A stretch of 64,000 bases of DNA from Bacteroidota bacterium (GCA_038746285.1 JBCDKT010000020.1:1-64000); one strand, 5' to 3'. Shown: positions 1 to 8,316, numbered from the stretch's first letter. Notes: a model not told the origin generated them from the sequence alone. Translations and numbers: made by a program.

Positions 1-180
1 GGCGTGGAGGGCGTGGAGGGCGTGGAGGGCGTGGAGGGCGTGGAGGGCGTGGAGGGCGTGGAGGGCGTGGAGGGCGTGGAGGGCGTGGAGGGCGTCTCAA
101 GAAAAGCCAAGAAAGGTACCGAGACCCTCGCGCTCCGCGCCAAGTCTGTTCCCTCCCTACCCTCCTAACCCTCCACGCCG
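1..180. repeat. Dispersed inverted-repeat element (class A), left end expanded to a 9-bp array
   Basis: Ten complete copies of the 9-mer GGCGTGGAG run from the window edge to about position 90 and continue as a partial copy, so the array probably extends to the left. They are followed by a core containing GAAAGGTACC (111-120) and CGCGCTCCGCGCC, and by a right end CCCTCCACGCCG (169-180) that is the reverse complement of the array unit with its flanking GG. The same core and right end recur near 45.9 kb and 57.1 kb. Positions 181-374 hold no gene that I can support; a TATACT box at 304-309 could be the promoter of the next gene. Confidence 0.8.
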
Positions 181-374
181 AAATAAACTTTCCCGTTCTC
201 CCCTCTCTCCCCATTCCGCGCCAGCGGCGCACCGGCTGCGAAGGTTTGGGAAGGAATGCGCGCCGCGGCCCCGCCGCGCTTTCGCCGGGCGCGCGGCGGG
301 GGGTATACTCTGCGCTGCCTCGGCGCGCCGCGCCCGCAGGCCTCCGACCGTGCTCTCACCCTCCGCCTCGCTCC

Positions 375-1103
375 ATGTCCATACGCCACGCGACCCGCCG
401 CCGCCTGCTCGCCCTCCTCGCCGTGCCCCTCGTCCTCGCCGCGCCCCTCGTCCTCGCCGCCTGCGAGACCGCGCCCGAGACCGGCGACCTCGACACCCTA
501 GACGAGCAGGCGGCCTACATCATCGGCTTTGGCTTCGGATCTGATCTCAGCGAGCAGTCCGCCCTCCAGGGTGTCGAACTCGACCACGACCTCGTCCTCG
601 CAGCCGCCCGCGAAGGGCTGCGCGGCGACTCGATGCGGTTCTCGGACGACGAGATCGCCTCGATCATGCGCGCCTTCGGGGACACCCTCCGAGTCCAGGC
701 GACGCGGTCGAACGCGGAGGAGGGCGAGGCCTACCTCGCCGGCATCGCCGGGCAGGACAGCGTCGAGGCCACCGAGAGTGGGCTGCTCTACAAGGTGCTC
801 CGCGAGGGCGAGGGCGAGTCTCCTGAACTCGGCGAGACCGTCGTGGTCAACTACCGCGGCACGCTCCCCGACGGCACCGTCTTCGACTCGTCCTACGAGC
901 GCGGCCAGCCGCAGCAGTTCCGCGTCGGCGAGGTGATCGAGGGCTGGAACGAGGCGCTCCAGCTCATGAAGCCGGGGAGCCAGTGGATGCTCTACATCCC
1001 GGCCGCCCTCGCCTACGGCGAGCAGGCCCGCCCGCCCATCGGCCCGAGCCGCGCCCTCACCTTCGAGGTCGAGCTGATCGACGTGATCGCGGCGGAGGAG
1101 TAG
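375..1103 (+). CDS. FKBP-type peptidyl-prolyl cis-trans isomerase, lipoprotein
   Basis: The 242-residue product should catalyse cis-trans isomerisation of prolyl bonds as an envelope folding factor. It starts with a short basic stretch, a hydrophobic segment and a lipobox LAAC with Cys30, so it is likely a lipoprotein; this is why I start at 375 rather than at an upstream in-frame codon. Residues about 35-120 resemble the helical FKBP_N dimerisation region, and about 140-240 the FKBP domain, with the active-site patches GTVFDSSY, VIEGWNEAL and IPAALAYG. It is convergent with the channel gene on the other strand and looks monocistronic. FkpA/Mip-like assignment is by architecture. Confidence 0.9.
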   Translation: MSIRHATRRRLLALLAVPLVLAAPLVLAACETAPETGDLDTLDEQAAYIIGFGFGSDLSEQSALQGVELDHDLVLAAAREGLRGDSMRFSDDEIASIMRAFGDTLRVQATRSNAEEGEAYLAGIAGQDSVEATESGLLYKVLREGEGESPELGETVVVNYRGTLPDGTVFDSSYERGQPQQFRVGEVIEGWNEALQLMKPGSQWMLYIPAALAYGEQARPPIGPSRALTFEVELIDVIAAEE

Positions 1104-1155
1104 CGCAGTGCGTGTGTGATACTACCTCTTCGAGTTCGTGGTGCATCGCGGCACC

Positions 1156-1183
1156 GTAGGGGCGTAGCATGCCAGGCCCCTAC
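1156..1183. repeat. GTAGGGGC/GCCCCTAC palindrome (class H)
   Basis: GTAGGGGC (1156-1163) is matched by GCCCCTAC (1176-1183) across a short centre. It lies between two convergent genes, so it could act as a bidirectional hairpin, but no T-run follows. Related palindromes occur at 11.77, 15.81, 25.01 and 44.94 kb. Confidence 0.75.
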
Positions 1184-1277
1184 AGCGGTTGAGACGGGGC
1201 GCTGGGCGGACCGTCACCCAAGCGAACCGGCATCGCACCCTCAGCCCCCCGCACCCTGCTGCCCAGACCCGGCTCAG

Positions 1278-2978
1278 TCACGCGCCGAAGAGCTTGGCGA
1301 AGTCGCGGCGCTGCTCGCTCCCGCCGAGCATGAGGAGCTCGTCCTCGGCGGCGAGCACGGTCTCGGCCGAGAGGTCCGTCGTGACGCTGCCGTTCTGCTG
1401 CAGGGCGACGACGGTCATCCCCGTCTGGGCCCCAATACCGGTCTCGGCGAGCGCCTTGCCGCGCAGCGAGCGCGGCGTCGGGACCGAGAACAGGTTGACC
1501 CCCTCGCCGAGCACGATCAGCTCCTTGCCCTTGATGATCGAGAACACGGCCTCGGTGCCGAGCGAGGCGTAGCTCAGCACGAAGTCCGCCCCGGCGCGGT
1601 GGATGGCTTCGAGGTTGCGCTCGTGCGTGATCCGGCTGACGATGCGGGCCTCGGGGTTCAGCTTGCGGCAGTACGAGGCGAGGAAGATGTTGACGGCGTC
1701 GTCGTTGGTCGTCAGCACCACCGAGGGGGCCTTCAGCACGCCGGCCTCCTCCAGGAGGTAGTAGTCCGCTGCGTCCCCGGCGAAGACCTCGTTGCAGGCC
1801 GACTGGAGCCGCCGGCAGAGCGCCGGGTCGCGCTCGACGAGGTGGACCGGGATGTCGCGTGCCCGGAGCGACCGCGCCACCGCCGCACCGACCCGCCCGC
1901 CGCCGACGACGACGACGGGGTTCGGGTTGACGCTGTAGATGACGAGGAGGTCGTCGAGCGCCGCAAGTTGCTCCTCGGTGCCGATGACGACGAGCACGCT
2001 GTCGTTGTCGAGGTGGGTGTCGGCCCGCGCCGGAAGCAAGGCCCCGCGTCCCCAGATGCCGACTACGCTCACGCCGGAGATCTGGCGCATCCGCGTCTCG
2101 CGGATCGTCTTGCCGGAGAACGGCGTGTTGTGCACCGGCAGCTCGGCGATGAGCAGGTCCTCGTAGTGGCCGATGGGGTGGGACTGCGCGTGCTGTGCGT
2201 TGACGCGGTTGGCGAGCTGCTCGCCGAGCCACTGCTTGAGCGGGAGGACGTGCGTAGCCCCGCTCAGTTCGAGCACGTCGACGGAGTCCTTCGCGTTGGC
2301 AATCGCCACGACCGTCTCGTCCGGCTCCACCTCGCGGACGGTCAGGACGATGTTGGTATTGACCGTGTCTTCGCGGTTGGCGAGCACGAGGCGGGCATGG
2401 TCGAGGCGGAGCGCCTCGTAGGTAGCCCTGCTGTCGACCTCGCCCGCGATCACCGAAACGCCGTCCAGGTACCGGTTGGCGGCGACCGTCGGGTCGTCTT
2501 CGAGCACGAAGTAGGGGATGCCCTCCTGCTTGAGCCGCCGGATCAGCCCCGGCGCCACCGAGTCGTAGTCGCAGATCACGACGTGGCCCTCGGTGTCCGG
2601 CGGCACGGCGCGCGGGGCACGCGTGCGGACCTGCGTCTCCAGCCAGGGCGCGTAGAAGAACCGGACGAACGCGAACGGGAGGACGATCAGGAGCAGGACG
2701 ATCCCCGAGAGCAGCACGACGATGCTGAAGAGCCGCCCGAGGTCACTCTGGAACGTGATGTCGCCGAAGCCGAGCGTGCTCATCACCGTCAGCGTCCAGT
2801 AGAACCCTGTCACCCACGAGTGCTCCTGCCCCTCGTAGCGCATCACGACGTGGAACACGACGGCGTAGACCACGATCACGGCGGCGATGAACGCGACGTA
2901 CTTCAGCAGCGACCGGACGTTGCGCCGGACTTTGCGGTCCCCGAAAAAGTAGGAGAGCTGGCCGCTGACGAACTTCAT
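1278..2978 (-). CDS. Potassium channel with two RCK (TrkA-N/TrkA-C) domains
   Basis: The 566-residue protein has two transmembrane helices (about 27-46 and 83-105) flanking a pore loop with the filter TLGFGD (68-73), the Ion_trans_2 (2TM potassium channel) arrangement. Two consecutive cytosolic regulator-of-conductance modules follow: a first Rossmann fold from about residue 130 (GHVVICDYDS) and a second from about 350 (VVVVGGGRVGAAVA), each with a TrkA-C-like tail. Tandem RCKs suggest four chains form the eight-domain gating ring. The filter has Phe in the usual Tyr position (GFGD for GYGD), as seen in some prokaryotic channels. The start codon overlaps the stop of the HxlR gene by four bases, implying translational coupling. 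Confidence 0.88.
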   Translation of the reverse strand: MKFVSGQLSYFFGDRKVRRNVRSLLKYVAFIAAVIVVYAVVFHVVMRYEGQEHSWVTGFYWTLTVMSTLGFGDITFQSDLGRLFSIVVLLSGIVLLLIVLPFAFVRFFYAPWLETQVRTRAPRAVPPDTEGHVVICDYDSVAPGLIRRLKQEGIPYFVLEDDPTVAANRYLDGVSVIAGEVDSRATYEALRLDHARLVLANREDTVNTNIVLTVREVEPDETVVAIANAKDSVDVLELSGATHVLPLKQWLGEQLANRVNAQHAQSHPIGHYEDLLIAELPVHNTPFSGKTIRETRMRQISGVSVVGIWGRGALLPARADTHLDNDSVLVVIGTEEQLAALDDLLVIYSVNPNPVVVVGGGRVGAAVARSLRARDIPVHLVERDPALCRRLQSACNEVFAGDAADYYLLEEAGVLKAPSVVLTTNDDAVNIFLASYCRKLNPEARIVSRITHERNLEAIHRAGADFVLSYASLGTEAVFSIIKGKELIVLGEGVNLFSVPTPRSLRGKALAETGIGAQTGMTVVALQQNGSVTTDLSAETVLAAEDELLMLGGSEQRRDFAKLFGA

Positions 2979-3334
2979 GCCGTGCCCTCCGTGCTCTGCG
3001 CTTCGCTACACCACGGGCCGTCGAGGTGGGCGACGCCCCAGTCGGCGAGCGCGCTCAGCGCGGGCGTCAGGGCGCGGCCCTGCGCGGTGAGCGCGTAGTC
3101 CACGCGGGGCGGGACCTCAGCGTAGACCGTCCGCTCGACGAGACCGTCGGCGGCGAGGGCGCGGAGCTGCTGGCCGAGCATCTTCTCCGAGATGCCGGGG
3201 ATCGCCCGCCGAAGCGCCCCGTAGCGGCGCGGCCCGGCCTGGAGGTGCCACAGGAGCGGGATCTTCCACTTTCCGCCGACGAGCGCGACGGCAGCGGTGA
3301 CGGGGCAGGCGGCGTGGAGCGTGGCCGAAGCCAT
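2975..3334 (-). CDS. HxlR-family winged-helix transcriptional regulator
   Basis: The 119-residue protein matches the HxlR/MarR-like family: Cys10 in the N-terminal CPV motif, the hallmark GGKWKIPLLWHL, RRYGALRRAIPGISEKML and LRALAADGLVERT in the recognition helix and wing, and PPRVDYALTAQG. These small dimeric regulators often sense oxidants or reactive carbonyls through the N-terminal Cys and repress a divergent oxidoreductase gene. Exactly such a gene lies divergently at 3422. A perfect inverted repeat sits only a few bases upstream of this start. The gene is followed by the RCK channel with a four-base overlap, so the channel may share its control. Confidence 0.9.
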   Translation of the reverse strand: MASATLHAACPVTAAVALVGGKWKIPLLWHLQAGPRRYGALRRAIPGISEKMLGQQLRALAADGLVERTVYAEVPPRVDYALTAQGRALTPALSALADWGVAHLDGPWCSEAQSTEGTA

Positions 3335-3337
3335 TTC

Positions 3338-3355
3338 TTACCTCGGGGTAGGTAA
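3338..3355. promoter_or_regulatory. Candidate HxlR operator, TTACCT-N6-AGGTAA
   Basis: A perfect 6-bp inverted repeat (3338-3343 and 3350-3355) with a 6-bp spacer lies in the divergent gap between the HxlR gene and the oxidoreductase gene, adjacent to the HxlR start. Dyads of this size fit dimeric winged-helix regulators of this family. Assignment is by position and symmetry only. Confidence 0.55.
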
Positions 3356-3421
3356 CAGAGGGAACCGAACGTAGCGGAGCCTGCGTGCGCACCTCAACCA
3401 CTCACCTTGCGTTTCGATCCC

Positions 3422-4066
3422 ATGCACCTCGCCGTTTTCGGAGCCACCGGCCGGACTGGCCGCGAAGCCCTCACCCAGGCCCTCGCCGCTGGCCACACCG
3501 TCTCCGCCTTCGTGCGCAGCCGCGCCAAGCTCGCCGCCCAGCAAGACCTCTCGAACGACCGCCTCCGCGTCGTCGAGGGCGACGTGCGCGACTACGACGC
3601 CGTCGCCCGCGCCGTCGCGGGGGCCGATGCTGTCCTCTCGTGCCTCGCCCCCGTCCCTAAGGACGGCCGCGTCCAGACCGAGGGTACCGAGCACATCGCC
3701 CGCGCGATGGCGGCCCACGGCGTCCGCCGCATCGTGAGCCTCACCGGTGCCGGCGTCGACGCCCCCGGCGACCCCGAGCGCTCGCTCGGCGGGAAGATCA
3801 TGCGCGGCGTGATGGGCCTCGTGGCCAAAGACATCCTCGCCGACGCCGAGGGCCACGCCGCCGTCCTCCGCCGCTCCGACCTCGACTACGCCGTCGTCCG
3901 CGCCCCCCGCCTGACCGACGACCCGCACTCGGGCCGCTACCGCCACGGCATCCTCCAGCTCGGCCTCGGTGCCAAGATCCCCCGCGCTGACGTGGCTGAC
4001 TTCATGCTGGCCGAGGCCACCAGCGGGACCTACCGCCGCATCGAGCCCCACGTCACCGGTGCCTAG
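3422..4066 (+). CDS. NAD(P)-binding atypical SDR family oxidoreductase
   Basis: The 214-residue product has the nucleotide-binding motif GATGRTGR at residues 6-13, followed by an acidic/basic patch and the VVEGDVRDYDAVARAV region typical of NmrA-like/atypical short-chain dehydrogenases (SDR_a5, similar to biliverdin reductase B and YwnB). A later segment, SDLDYAVVRAPRLTDDP, is the usual C-terminal pattern of that group. I start at the ATG 3422, placing the glycine motif near the N-terminus; a TTG 15 bases upstream is also open. It is divergent from the HxlR regulator, probably its target. Substrate unknown. Confidence 0.85.
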   Translation: MHLAVFGATGRTGREALTQALAAGHTVSAFVRSRAKLAAQQDLSNDRLRVVEGDVRDYDAVARAVAGADAVLSCLAPVPKDGRVQTEGTEHIARAMAAHGVRRIVSLTGAGVDAPGDPERSLGGKIMRGVMGLVAKDILADAEGHAAVLRRSDLDYAVVRAPRLTDDPHSGRYRHGILQLGLGAKIPRADVADFMLAEATSGTYRRIEPHVTGA

Positions 4067-4377
4067 AACTTCTCGATGCGCAGGATCTCGACGGCCTCCA
4101 TGTAGACGATCCCCGAGTAGTTTTTGAAGTAGGTGGCGGCCACCCGGTCTACGATGGCGTCGGCCGTCGCCCGGTCGGCGACGATCACCTCGATCTTGAC
4201 GAGCGAAAAGTCGCCGACGACCGAGGCGCGGCCTCCCGCTTTGATGCGGTGCCCGCCCTTCCCGCTGCCCTCGAAGACCGAGTAGCCCGTCGCCCCGGCG
4301 TCAACGATGATCTGCTCGATCTGGTCCTCGTTGAGCTTCTCGGTGACAATCGAGACTTTGGTCGCCTGGTGGGTCAT
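4063..4377 (-). CDS. sbtB: PII-like protein, SbtB family
   Basis: The 104-residue protein has the ferredoxin-like PII fold pattern: KVSIVTEKLNEDQIEQII at the start, ATGYSVFEGSGKGGHR in the T-loop region and VKIEVIVADRATADAIVDRV in the second half. Position 35 nt downstream of an SbtA-type transporter identifies it as SbtB, which in cyanobacteria binds adenine nucleotides and regulates the transporter. The C-terminal disulfide loop found in some cyanobacterial SbtB proteins is absent here; the chain ends LRIEKF. Its 3' end overlaps the convergent oxidoreductase gene by four bases. Confidence 0.85.
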   Translation of the reverse strand: MTHQATKVSIVTEKLNEDQIEQIIVDAGATGYSVFEGSGKGGHRIKAGGRASVVGDFSLVKIEVIVADRATADAIVDRVAATYFKNYSGIVYMEAVEILRIEKF

Positions 4378-4412
4378 AGCGTTTCCTCCGGTAGCAAAGG
4401 GTTGAGCAGCGG

Positions 4413-5414
4413 CTAGAGGCCGAAGACGAGCTGGCCAAGCGTCAGGTAGAGCGGAATCCCGACCGCGATCGAGATCGGCGTGCCGATCGCTGTCGAGGAG
4501 CCGATGTAGGCCGACGGGTTCGCCGAGGGGATCCCGGCCCGCAGCGTCGGCGGACCCGAAATGTCCGAGTTCGACGCGGCGATGACCGCCAGCAGGATCA
4601 CCCCGCCCGGGCTGAAGCCGGTCGCGACGTGGGCGAGGTAGCCCAGCCCGAAGGCCACGAGTCCGTGGACGAGCGGGGCCACGAGGGCGTAGATCGCAAA
4701 CCAGTGCGCCACCTGGCGCAGCTCCGCCAGGCGCGACCACGCCTCGATGCCGAGCACCAGCATGAGGATCGAGAGCAGGCCGCGGAAGAGCGGGTCGTAG
4801 AACTCCTCGAAGAGCCCCTCGGGCCGGGCCAGCAGCCCGATCACGATGCCGAGCAGGAGCGCCGAGAGCGCCGAGCCGCGCAGGCTGTTCTTGAGGATCG
4901 GCAGGATCGCCACGCGCTCGGTGCCGTTCTGCTTCTGCGCGTGCACCCCGGCCAGCACAATCGCCAGCACGAGCGCGGGGATGTCCATGAACGGGTAGAG
5001 CGCCGGGACCCACGCCTCAAACAAGACCGTCTCCTCTTCGAGCACCACCATCGCCGCGGCGAGCGTGGAGGCGCTCACGGCCCCGAACAGGCCCGCCGTG
5101 GCGATCCCGTCCTCGGTGCTCACCTGCGGCAGCGCCGCCAGCGTCACCCGGCCGAGGATCACGACGAAGCACCCGACCACAAACGCGATCAGCGCCGGAA
5201 CCACGATCGCCCCGAAGTCGGCCTCGCGGATCTCAATTCCTGCCTCCAGGCCGATCCGCATCAGGAGCATGAACACGATGAAGCGGTAGATCGCGTCCGG
5301 GATCGTCAGCTTGGACCCCAGCGCGGCGATGCCCATGCCGCCCAGCAGAAAGGCCAGCGTCGGCTTCTGAAGCTGGGAGGCGAACGTCGAGACGAGGTCG
5401 GACAGAGCGTCCAT
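4413..5414 (-). CDS. sbtA: Sodium-dependent bicarbonate transporter, SbtA family
   Basis: The 333-residue, strongly hydrophobic protein has about ten membrane segments arranged as two halves, as expected for SbtA (DUF897). Characteristic patches are KPTLAFLLGGMGIAALGSKL at the start, EAGIEIREADFG, FGAVSASTLAAAMVVLE, ALYPFMDIPALVLAIVL and AASNSDISGPPTLRAGIP, the last resembling the substrate and sodium site of the second half. SbtA imports bicarbonate with sodium. I chose ATG 5414 because upstream in-frame codons add sequence with no membrane character. It forms an operon with sbtB. In a presumed heterotroph this may supply bicarbonate to carboxylases or serve pH balance (inference). Confidence 0.88.
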   Translation of the reverse strand: MDALSDLVSTFASQLQKPTLAFLLGGMGIAALGSKLTIPDAIYRFIVFMLLMRIGLEAGIEIREADFGAIVVPALIAFVVGCFVVILGRVTLAALPQVSTEDGIATAGLFGAVSASTLAAAMVVLEEETVLFEAWVPALYPFMDIPALVLAIVLAGVHAQKQNGTERVAILPILKNSLRGSALSALLLGIVIGLLARPEGLFEEFYDPLFRGLLSILMLVLGIEAWSRLAELRQVAHWFAIYALVAPLVHGLVAFGLGYLAHVATGFSPGGVILLAVIAASNSDISGPPTLRAGIPSANPSAYIGSSTAIGTPISIAVGIPLYLTLGQLVFGL

Positions 5415-5550
5415 GCAGAGGCGTTGAGAGAGGCAAACCGCAGAAGGGGTCGGCCGTCCACCGCCACCGGCAGCGTCCAGGCCGTCCCCAGGACTTTTGG
5501 GCGAGACCCGAGGTTCCTTTGACTGGTTAGAGCCTATCTGCCGGACGAGC

Positions 5551-5976
5551 CTACCCGCCGTCCGATGTCGAGAACCGGGCGTAGAGGTCGTCGCTCGGCG
5601 CGACGGGCCGCATCGTCGCCGGGTCGATGGGTCGCCAGAAGGTGCGGGCCTCTGCCAGCAGCTTCCGGTCCGCGGCGCGAAGGATCTCCGTGTGCCGCTC
5701 GAACGATTGTCCCCTCGTCCCCCCAAGCCATGTCCGGACGATGACGGCCTCGTCCTGCCGGAACGCCGGCCGTCGGTAGTCGATCTCGTGCCGGGCGATG
5801 ACCCAGAGTAAGCTGTCTTTCTCCTCGTCCGTCGCGGCCGCCGTCCAGTGCGCAATCGCCGCCTCCTGCACCCAGCGCAGGTAGACGACGTTGTTGACGT
5901 GGTCGAGCTGATCGATGTCCGCCGGCGTGATGGCGATCTCGACCTCAAACGGCTGGCGGAGCGGCTCAGGTTGCAT
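5551..5976 (-). CDS. Acyl-CoA thioesterase, 4HBT (hotdog) family
   Basis: The 141-residue protein is a single hotdog domain of the 4-hydroxybenzoyl-CoA thioesterase/YbgC type. The catalytic signature ADIDQLDHVNNVVYLRWVQEA is at residues about 17-37, with the Asp of DHVNN as the expected active-site residue. A later HEIDYRRPAFRQDEAVIVRTW covers the central helix-strand region. It should hydrolyse thioesters of short or medium acyl-CoAs. The start ATG 5976 lies 11 bases inside the end of the upstream membrane-protein gene, so the two are probably co-translated. Physiological substrate cannot be told. Confidence 0.88.
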   Translation of the reverse strand: MQPEPLRQPFEVEIAITPADIDQLDHVNNVVYLRWVQEAAIAHWTAAATDEEKDSLLWVIARHEIDYRRPAFRQDEAVIVRTWLGGTRGQSFERHTEILRAADRKLLAEARTFWRPIDPATMRPVAPSDDLYARFSTSDGG

Positions 5977-6469
5977 GGTCGCTGTCGCTACGATCGGACG
6001 TAGAAGCTCTTCGATACAGCACAAGGGCGAGGAGAACGCTAATAGCGAGGTGCGGAATGAAGAAGCTGAAGGCGTAGTAAACAAAGAGAATAAACATGCC
6101 TCCAAAATATTCAGCTAGAGTGGTATTGGGGCGATCCGGGGACATGATAGAAAGGGCGACGGAGATAGCGATGAACCCGGCCACAAACAAGAAGAGAGGA
6201 AAGGAGAAGGCCCAGGTTGCTGTGCACCATGGTCGTCGCCGCGAAGATGTGCGCCAGATTCTTGTTCCAACCAGCGCCCCAGTGAGCCCACAGGCAGGAA
6301 AGAGGGCAGCGAAGGGGGCAAGGGTATCGCGGAACAGGTCTGATTTGAAGGCAAACAGCAACGCGCAGCACAGGAGGCCGGCGAGAGCGGAAAGCGCGAT
6401 AGGGAAAGATTCTGACCGCAATCTAGACATCGACTCGACGTGACCCGTGTAGCCCTTATGGGTAAGCAT
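5966..6469 (-). CDS. Hypothetical four-helix membrane protein
   Basis: I do not recognise this 167-residue protein. It has four predicted membrane segments: about 22-42, 50-68, 84-108 and 125-150, with basic residues between them, and a polar Ser/Asp-rich tail (YRRASTSDRSDSDHAT). The first Met (6469) is used here; a second in-frame Met at 6430 (MSRLRSES) is an equally plausible start because neither has a clear ribosome-binding site. Its codon and base use is visibly less G+C-rich than the neighbouring genes, which suggests recent acquisition or weak constraint. Its end overlaps the thioesterase start. Confidence 0.6.
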   Translation of the reverse strand: MLTHKGYTGHVESMSRLRSESFPIALSALAGLLCCALLFAFKSDLFRDTLAPFAALFPACGLTGALVGTRIWRTSSRRRPWCTATWAFSFPLFLFVAGFIAISVALSIMSPDRPNTTLAEYFGGMFILFVYYAFSFFIPHLAISVLLALVLYRRASTSDRSDSDHAT

Positions 6470-6493
6470 GGATGTCCGCGCTAGTTGAGCGGT

Positions 6494-8020
6494 CTAGCGC
6501 TGGCGTCGGTTGCCGCGTTTGCGGCGCGGGCCGCCTTGCTTCGAGCCGCGGTCGTCGCGGCCGGGGCGCGAGCCCTCGCGGAGGGCCTGCGTCACCCGGT
6601 CGTAGTCGATCACCGGGACCGGGTAGTCCTCGCCGAGGACGACGCCGTGCCGCTCCTGCTCGGCGTCCGACATCCGGTACGGCTCGCGGGCCTGCTTCGG
6701 CGGGAGGTCGCGGAGCGCGGGCAGCCAGTGCTTCACGAAGGCGGCGTCCTCGTCGTACTTCCTGAGCTGCAGCTCGACGTCGAAGTAGCGGTCGCGCGGG
6801 TCGCTACCGACGCCGGCGTTGTAGGCCCAGTTGCCCCAGTTGCTCGTCACGTCGTAGTCCACCAGCAGCGCCTCGAAGTAGGCCGCGCCGACCCACCACG
6901 GCTGCTTGAGGTGCTTGGCGAAGAACGAGGCCACGTTCTGCCGGCCCCGGTTCGACATGAAGCCGGTCTCGTTGAGTTCGCGCATCGAGGCGTCCACCAT
7001 CGGGAGGCCGGTTCGCCCGTCGCGCCAGGCGGCGAAGAGGCCCTCGTCGAGGCGCTCCGGCATGCCCGCGACGCCCTTCGGGCCGGAGGGCCAGAACAGG
7101 CGGTCGCCATACTTGGCGCCGTAGAGCCGGAAGAAGTCGCGCCACAGCAGCTCGAAGGTCAGCCAGTAGGTGCTCCGGTTCTTGACGCGCTCGGCCTCGT
7201 AGCGCCGGACCTCGGCCTGGACGCGGCGCGGCGAAAGGCACCCGTGCGCGAGCCACGCCGAGAGCTTCGACGAGTCGTCGGGCGCGAGCATTCCGTTGCG
7301 GGTCTCCTTGTAGACGCGGAGACGGTCGGCATCCCAGAGGTAGTGATCGAGGCGCTTCAGCCCGGCCGTCTCACCGCCGCGCATCCGAAACCCGAGCCGG
7401 TCGTCCGTCTCGCGCGGCGCGACGCCGAGGGCGTCGACCGACTCGGGGATAGCGCCGGGCCCGACGCCGTCGGGCGTCGGCGGCAGCGCCTCGGGGGCGG
7501 GCTCGGGCGCGTAGTAGTCGCCCGCCGGACCCTTCTCGACGGCCTTGCGGAACTGCGTGAACACGTCCGGCGCGTCGGCGACTTCGAACGGGAGGTCGTC
7601 GAGCGAGACGAGCGTGTGGCCCCAGACGACGTTCCACGTCAGGTCCGGCAGCGCCTCGCGGAGTGCCTGCTCGACCTCCATCTCCTCCTGCATCGGCTCG
7701 TCGTGGAGGTGGATCGACGCCGCGCCGGTCTGCTCGGCGAGCGGGGGCAGCACGTCCTCCGGCCGCCCCTGCCGCACGACGAGGTCGCTGCCGAGCGAGC
7801 GCATCCGCCCGCGGAGGTCGCGGAGCGATTCGAGGACGAAGGCGGCGCGGTAGCCCTCAGTCTTACGGAAGCCGTACGGCGTCTCAGCGTAGTGGCGCGG
7901 GTCGAGGCAGTAGACGGCGAGGAGCCGCCCGTCCGGCCCGGCCGCTTCGACAGCGTCGAGGAGCGGCTCGTGGTCGTGGAGGCGGAGGTCGTTGCGGAAC
8001 CAGAGGAGGGAGGCGGGCAC
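6494..8020 (-). CDS. Cryptochrome DASH / deoxyribodipyrimidine photo-lyase family
   Basis: The protein of about 508 residues begins with the photolyase N-terminal domain (LLWFRNDLRLHDHEPLLDAV), followed by the FAD-binding helical domain with KLSAWLAHGCLSPR, ELLWRDFFR, MRELNETGFMSNRGRQNVAS and DYDVTSNWGNWAYNAGVG. The pattern YKETRNGM and the SNRGRQ and NWGNWAYNAG motifs fit the DASH clade, which repairs cyclobutane dimers in single-stranded DNA and may also sense blue light. The tail is rich in Arg, Gly and Lys (SRPGRDDRGSKQGGPRRKRG), typical of bacterial DASH proteins. I start at a GTG (8020) next to the conserved domain; a TTG at 8071 is also open. Confidence 0.88.
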   Translation of the reverse strand: MPASLLWFRNDLRLHDHEPLLDAVEAAGPDGRLLAVYCLDPRHYAETPYGFRKTEGYRAAFVLESLRDLRGRMRSLGSDLVVRQGRPEDVLPPLAEQTGAASIHLHDEPMQEEMEVEQALREALPDLTWNVVWGHTLVSLDDLPFEVADAPDVFTQFRKAVEKGPAGDYYAPEPAPEALPPTPDGVGPGAIPESVDALGVAPRETDDRLGFRMRGGETAGLKRLDHYLWDADRLRVYKETRNGMLAPDDSSKLSAWLAHGCLSPRRVQAEVRRYEAERVKNRSTYWLTFELLWRDFFRLYGAKYGDRLFWPSGPKGVAGMPERLDEGLFAAWRDGRTGLPMVDASMRELNETGFMSNRGRQNVASFFAKHLKQPWWVGAAYFEALLVDYDVTSNWGNWAYNAGVGSDPRDRYFDVELQLRKYDEDAAFVKHWLPALRDLPPKQAREPYRMSDAEQERHGVVLGEDYPVPVIDYDRVTQALREGSRPGRDDRGSKQGGPRRKRGNRRQR

Positions 8021-8103
8021 GGCAGTCGAAGAGGTAGGGAGGAGGGGCCGAGGCCAACGGTCACAGTCCAACCCATGATCCCGCGCTGCGTCCAGTCTGC
8101 CCG

Positions 8104-8316
8104 CTAGGCAGCCGCGAGGACAGCGTCTTTCGCCAGCGCGAGGAACGCAGCGGCCTGCTCACGGCTGACACTGGGGAACCCCTCCAAGAAGTCGTCGAGT
8201 GGTCGGCCCGAAGAGAGGTAGTCGAGGAGGTTCTGGACGGGAACGCGCGTGCCCTGAAACACGGGTGTGCCTCCCAAAGTGTCGGGGTCGGAATGGTAGA
8301 CCTGGTGCCGCTGCAT
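8104..8316 (-). CDS. DUF433 domain protein (antitoxin-like)
   Basis: This 70-residue protein has the DUF433 signature: DPDTLGGTPVFQGTRVPVQNLLDYLSS followed by LDDFLEGFPSVSREQAAAFL. DUF433 proteins have a winged-helix fold and often pair with a PIN-like (DUF5615) toxin as a type II toxin-antitoxin system. No such partner gene is seen on either side: the cryptochrome gene is downstream and the HNH gene upstream. It may be an orphan antitoxin or an independent DNA-binding protein. Confidence 0.8.
   Translation of the reverse strand: MQRHQVYHSDPDTLGGTPVFQGTRVPVQNLLDYLSSGRPLDDFLEGFPSVSREQAAAFLALAKDAVLAAA

Noticed and set aside
1116-3098. A 660-codon open frame antisense to the potassium channel gene
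   Set aside because: The opposite strand encodes a clear two-RCK channel; the antisense product is low-complexity Arg/Val/Asp sequence typical of G+C-rich shadow frames.
6096-6443. Plus-strand open frame over the four-helix membrane protein
   Set aside because: The minus-strand product has clear membrane helices while the plus-strand translation is Lys/Arg-rich without pattern.
8104-8316. Complete toxin-antitoxin pair with the DUF433 gene
   Set aside because: No PIN-like or other toxin gene adjoins it on either side.
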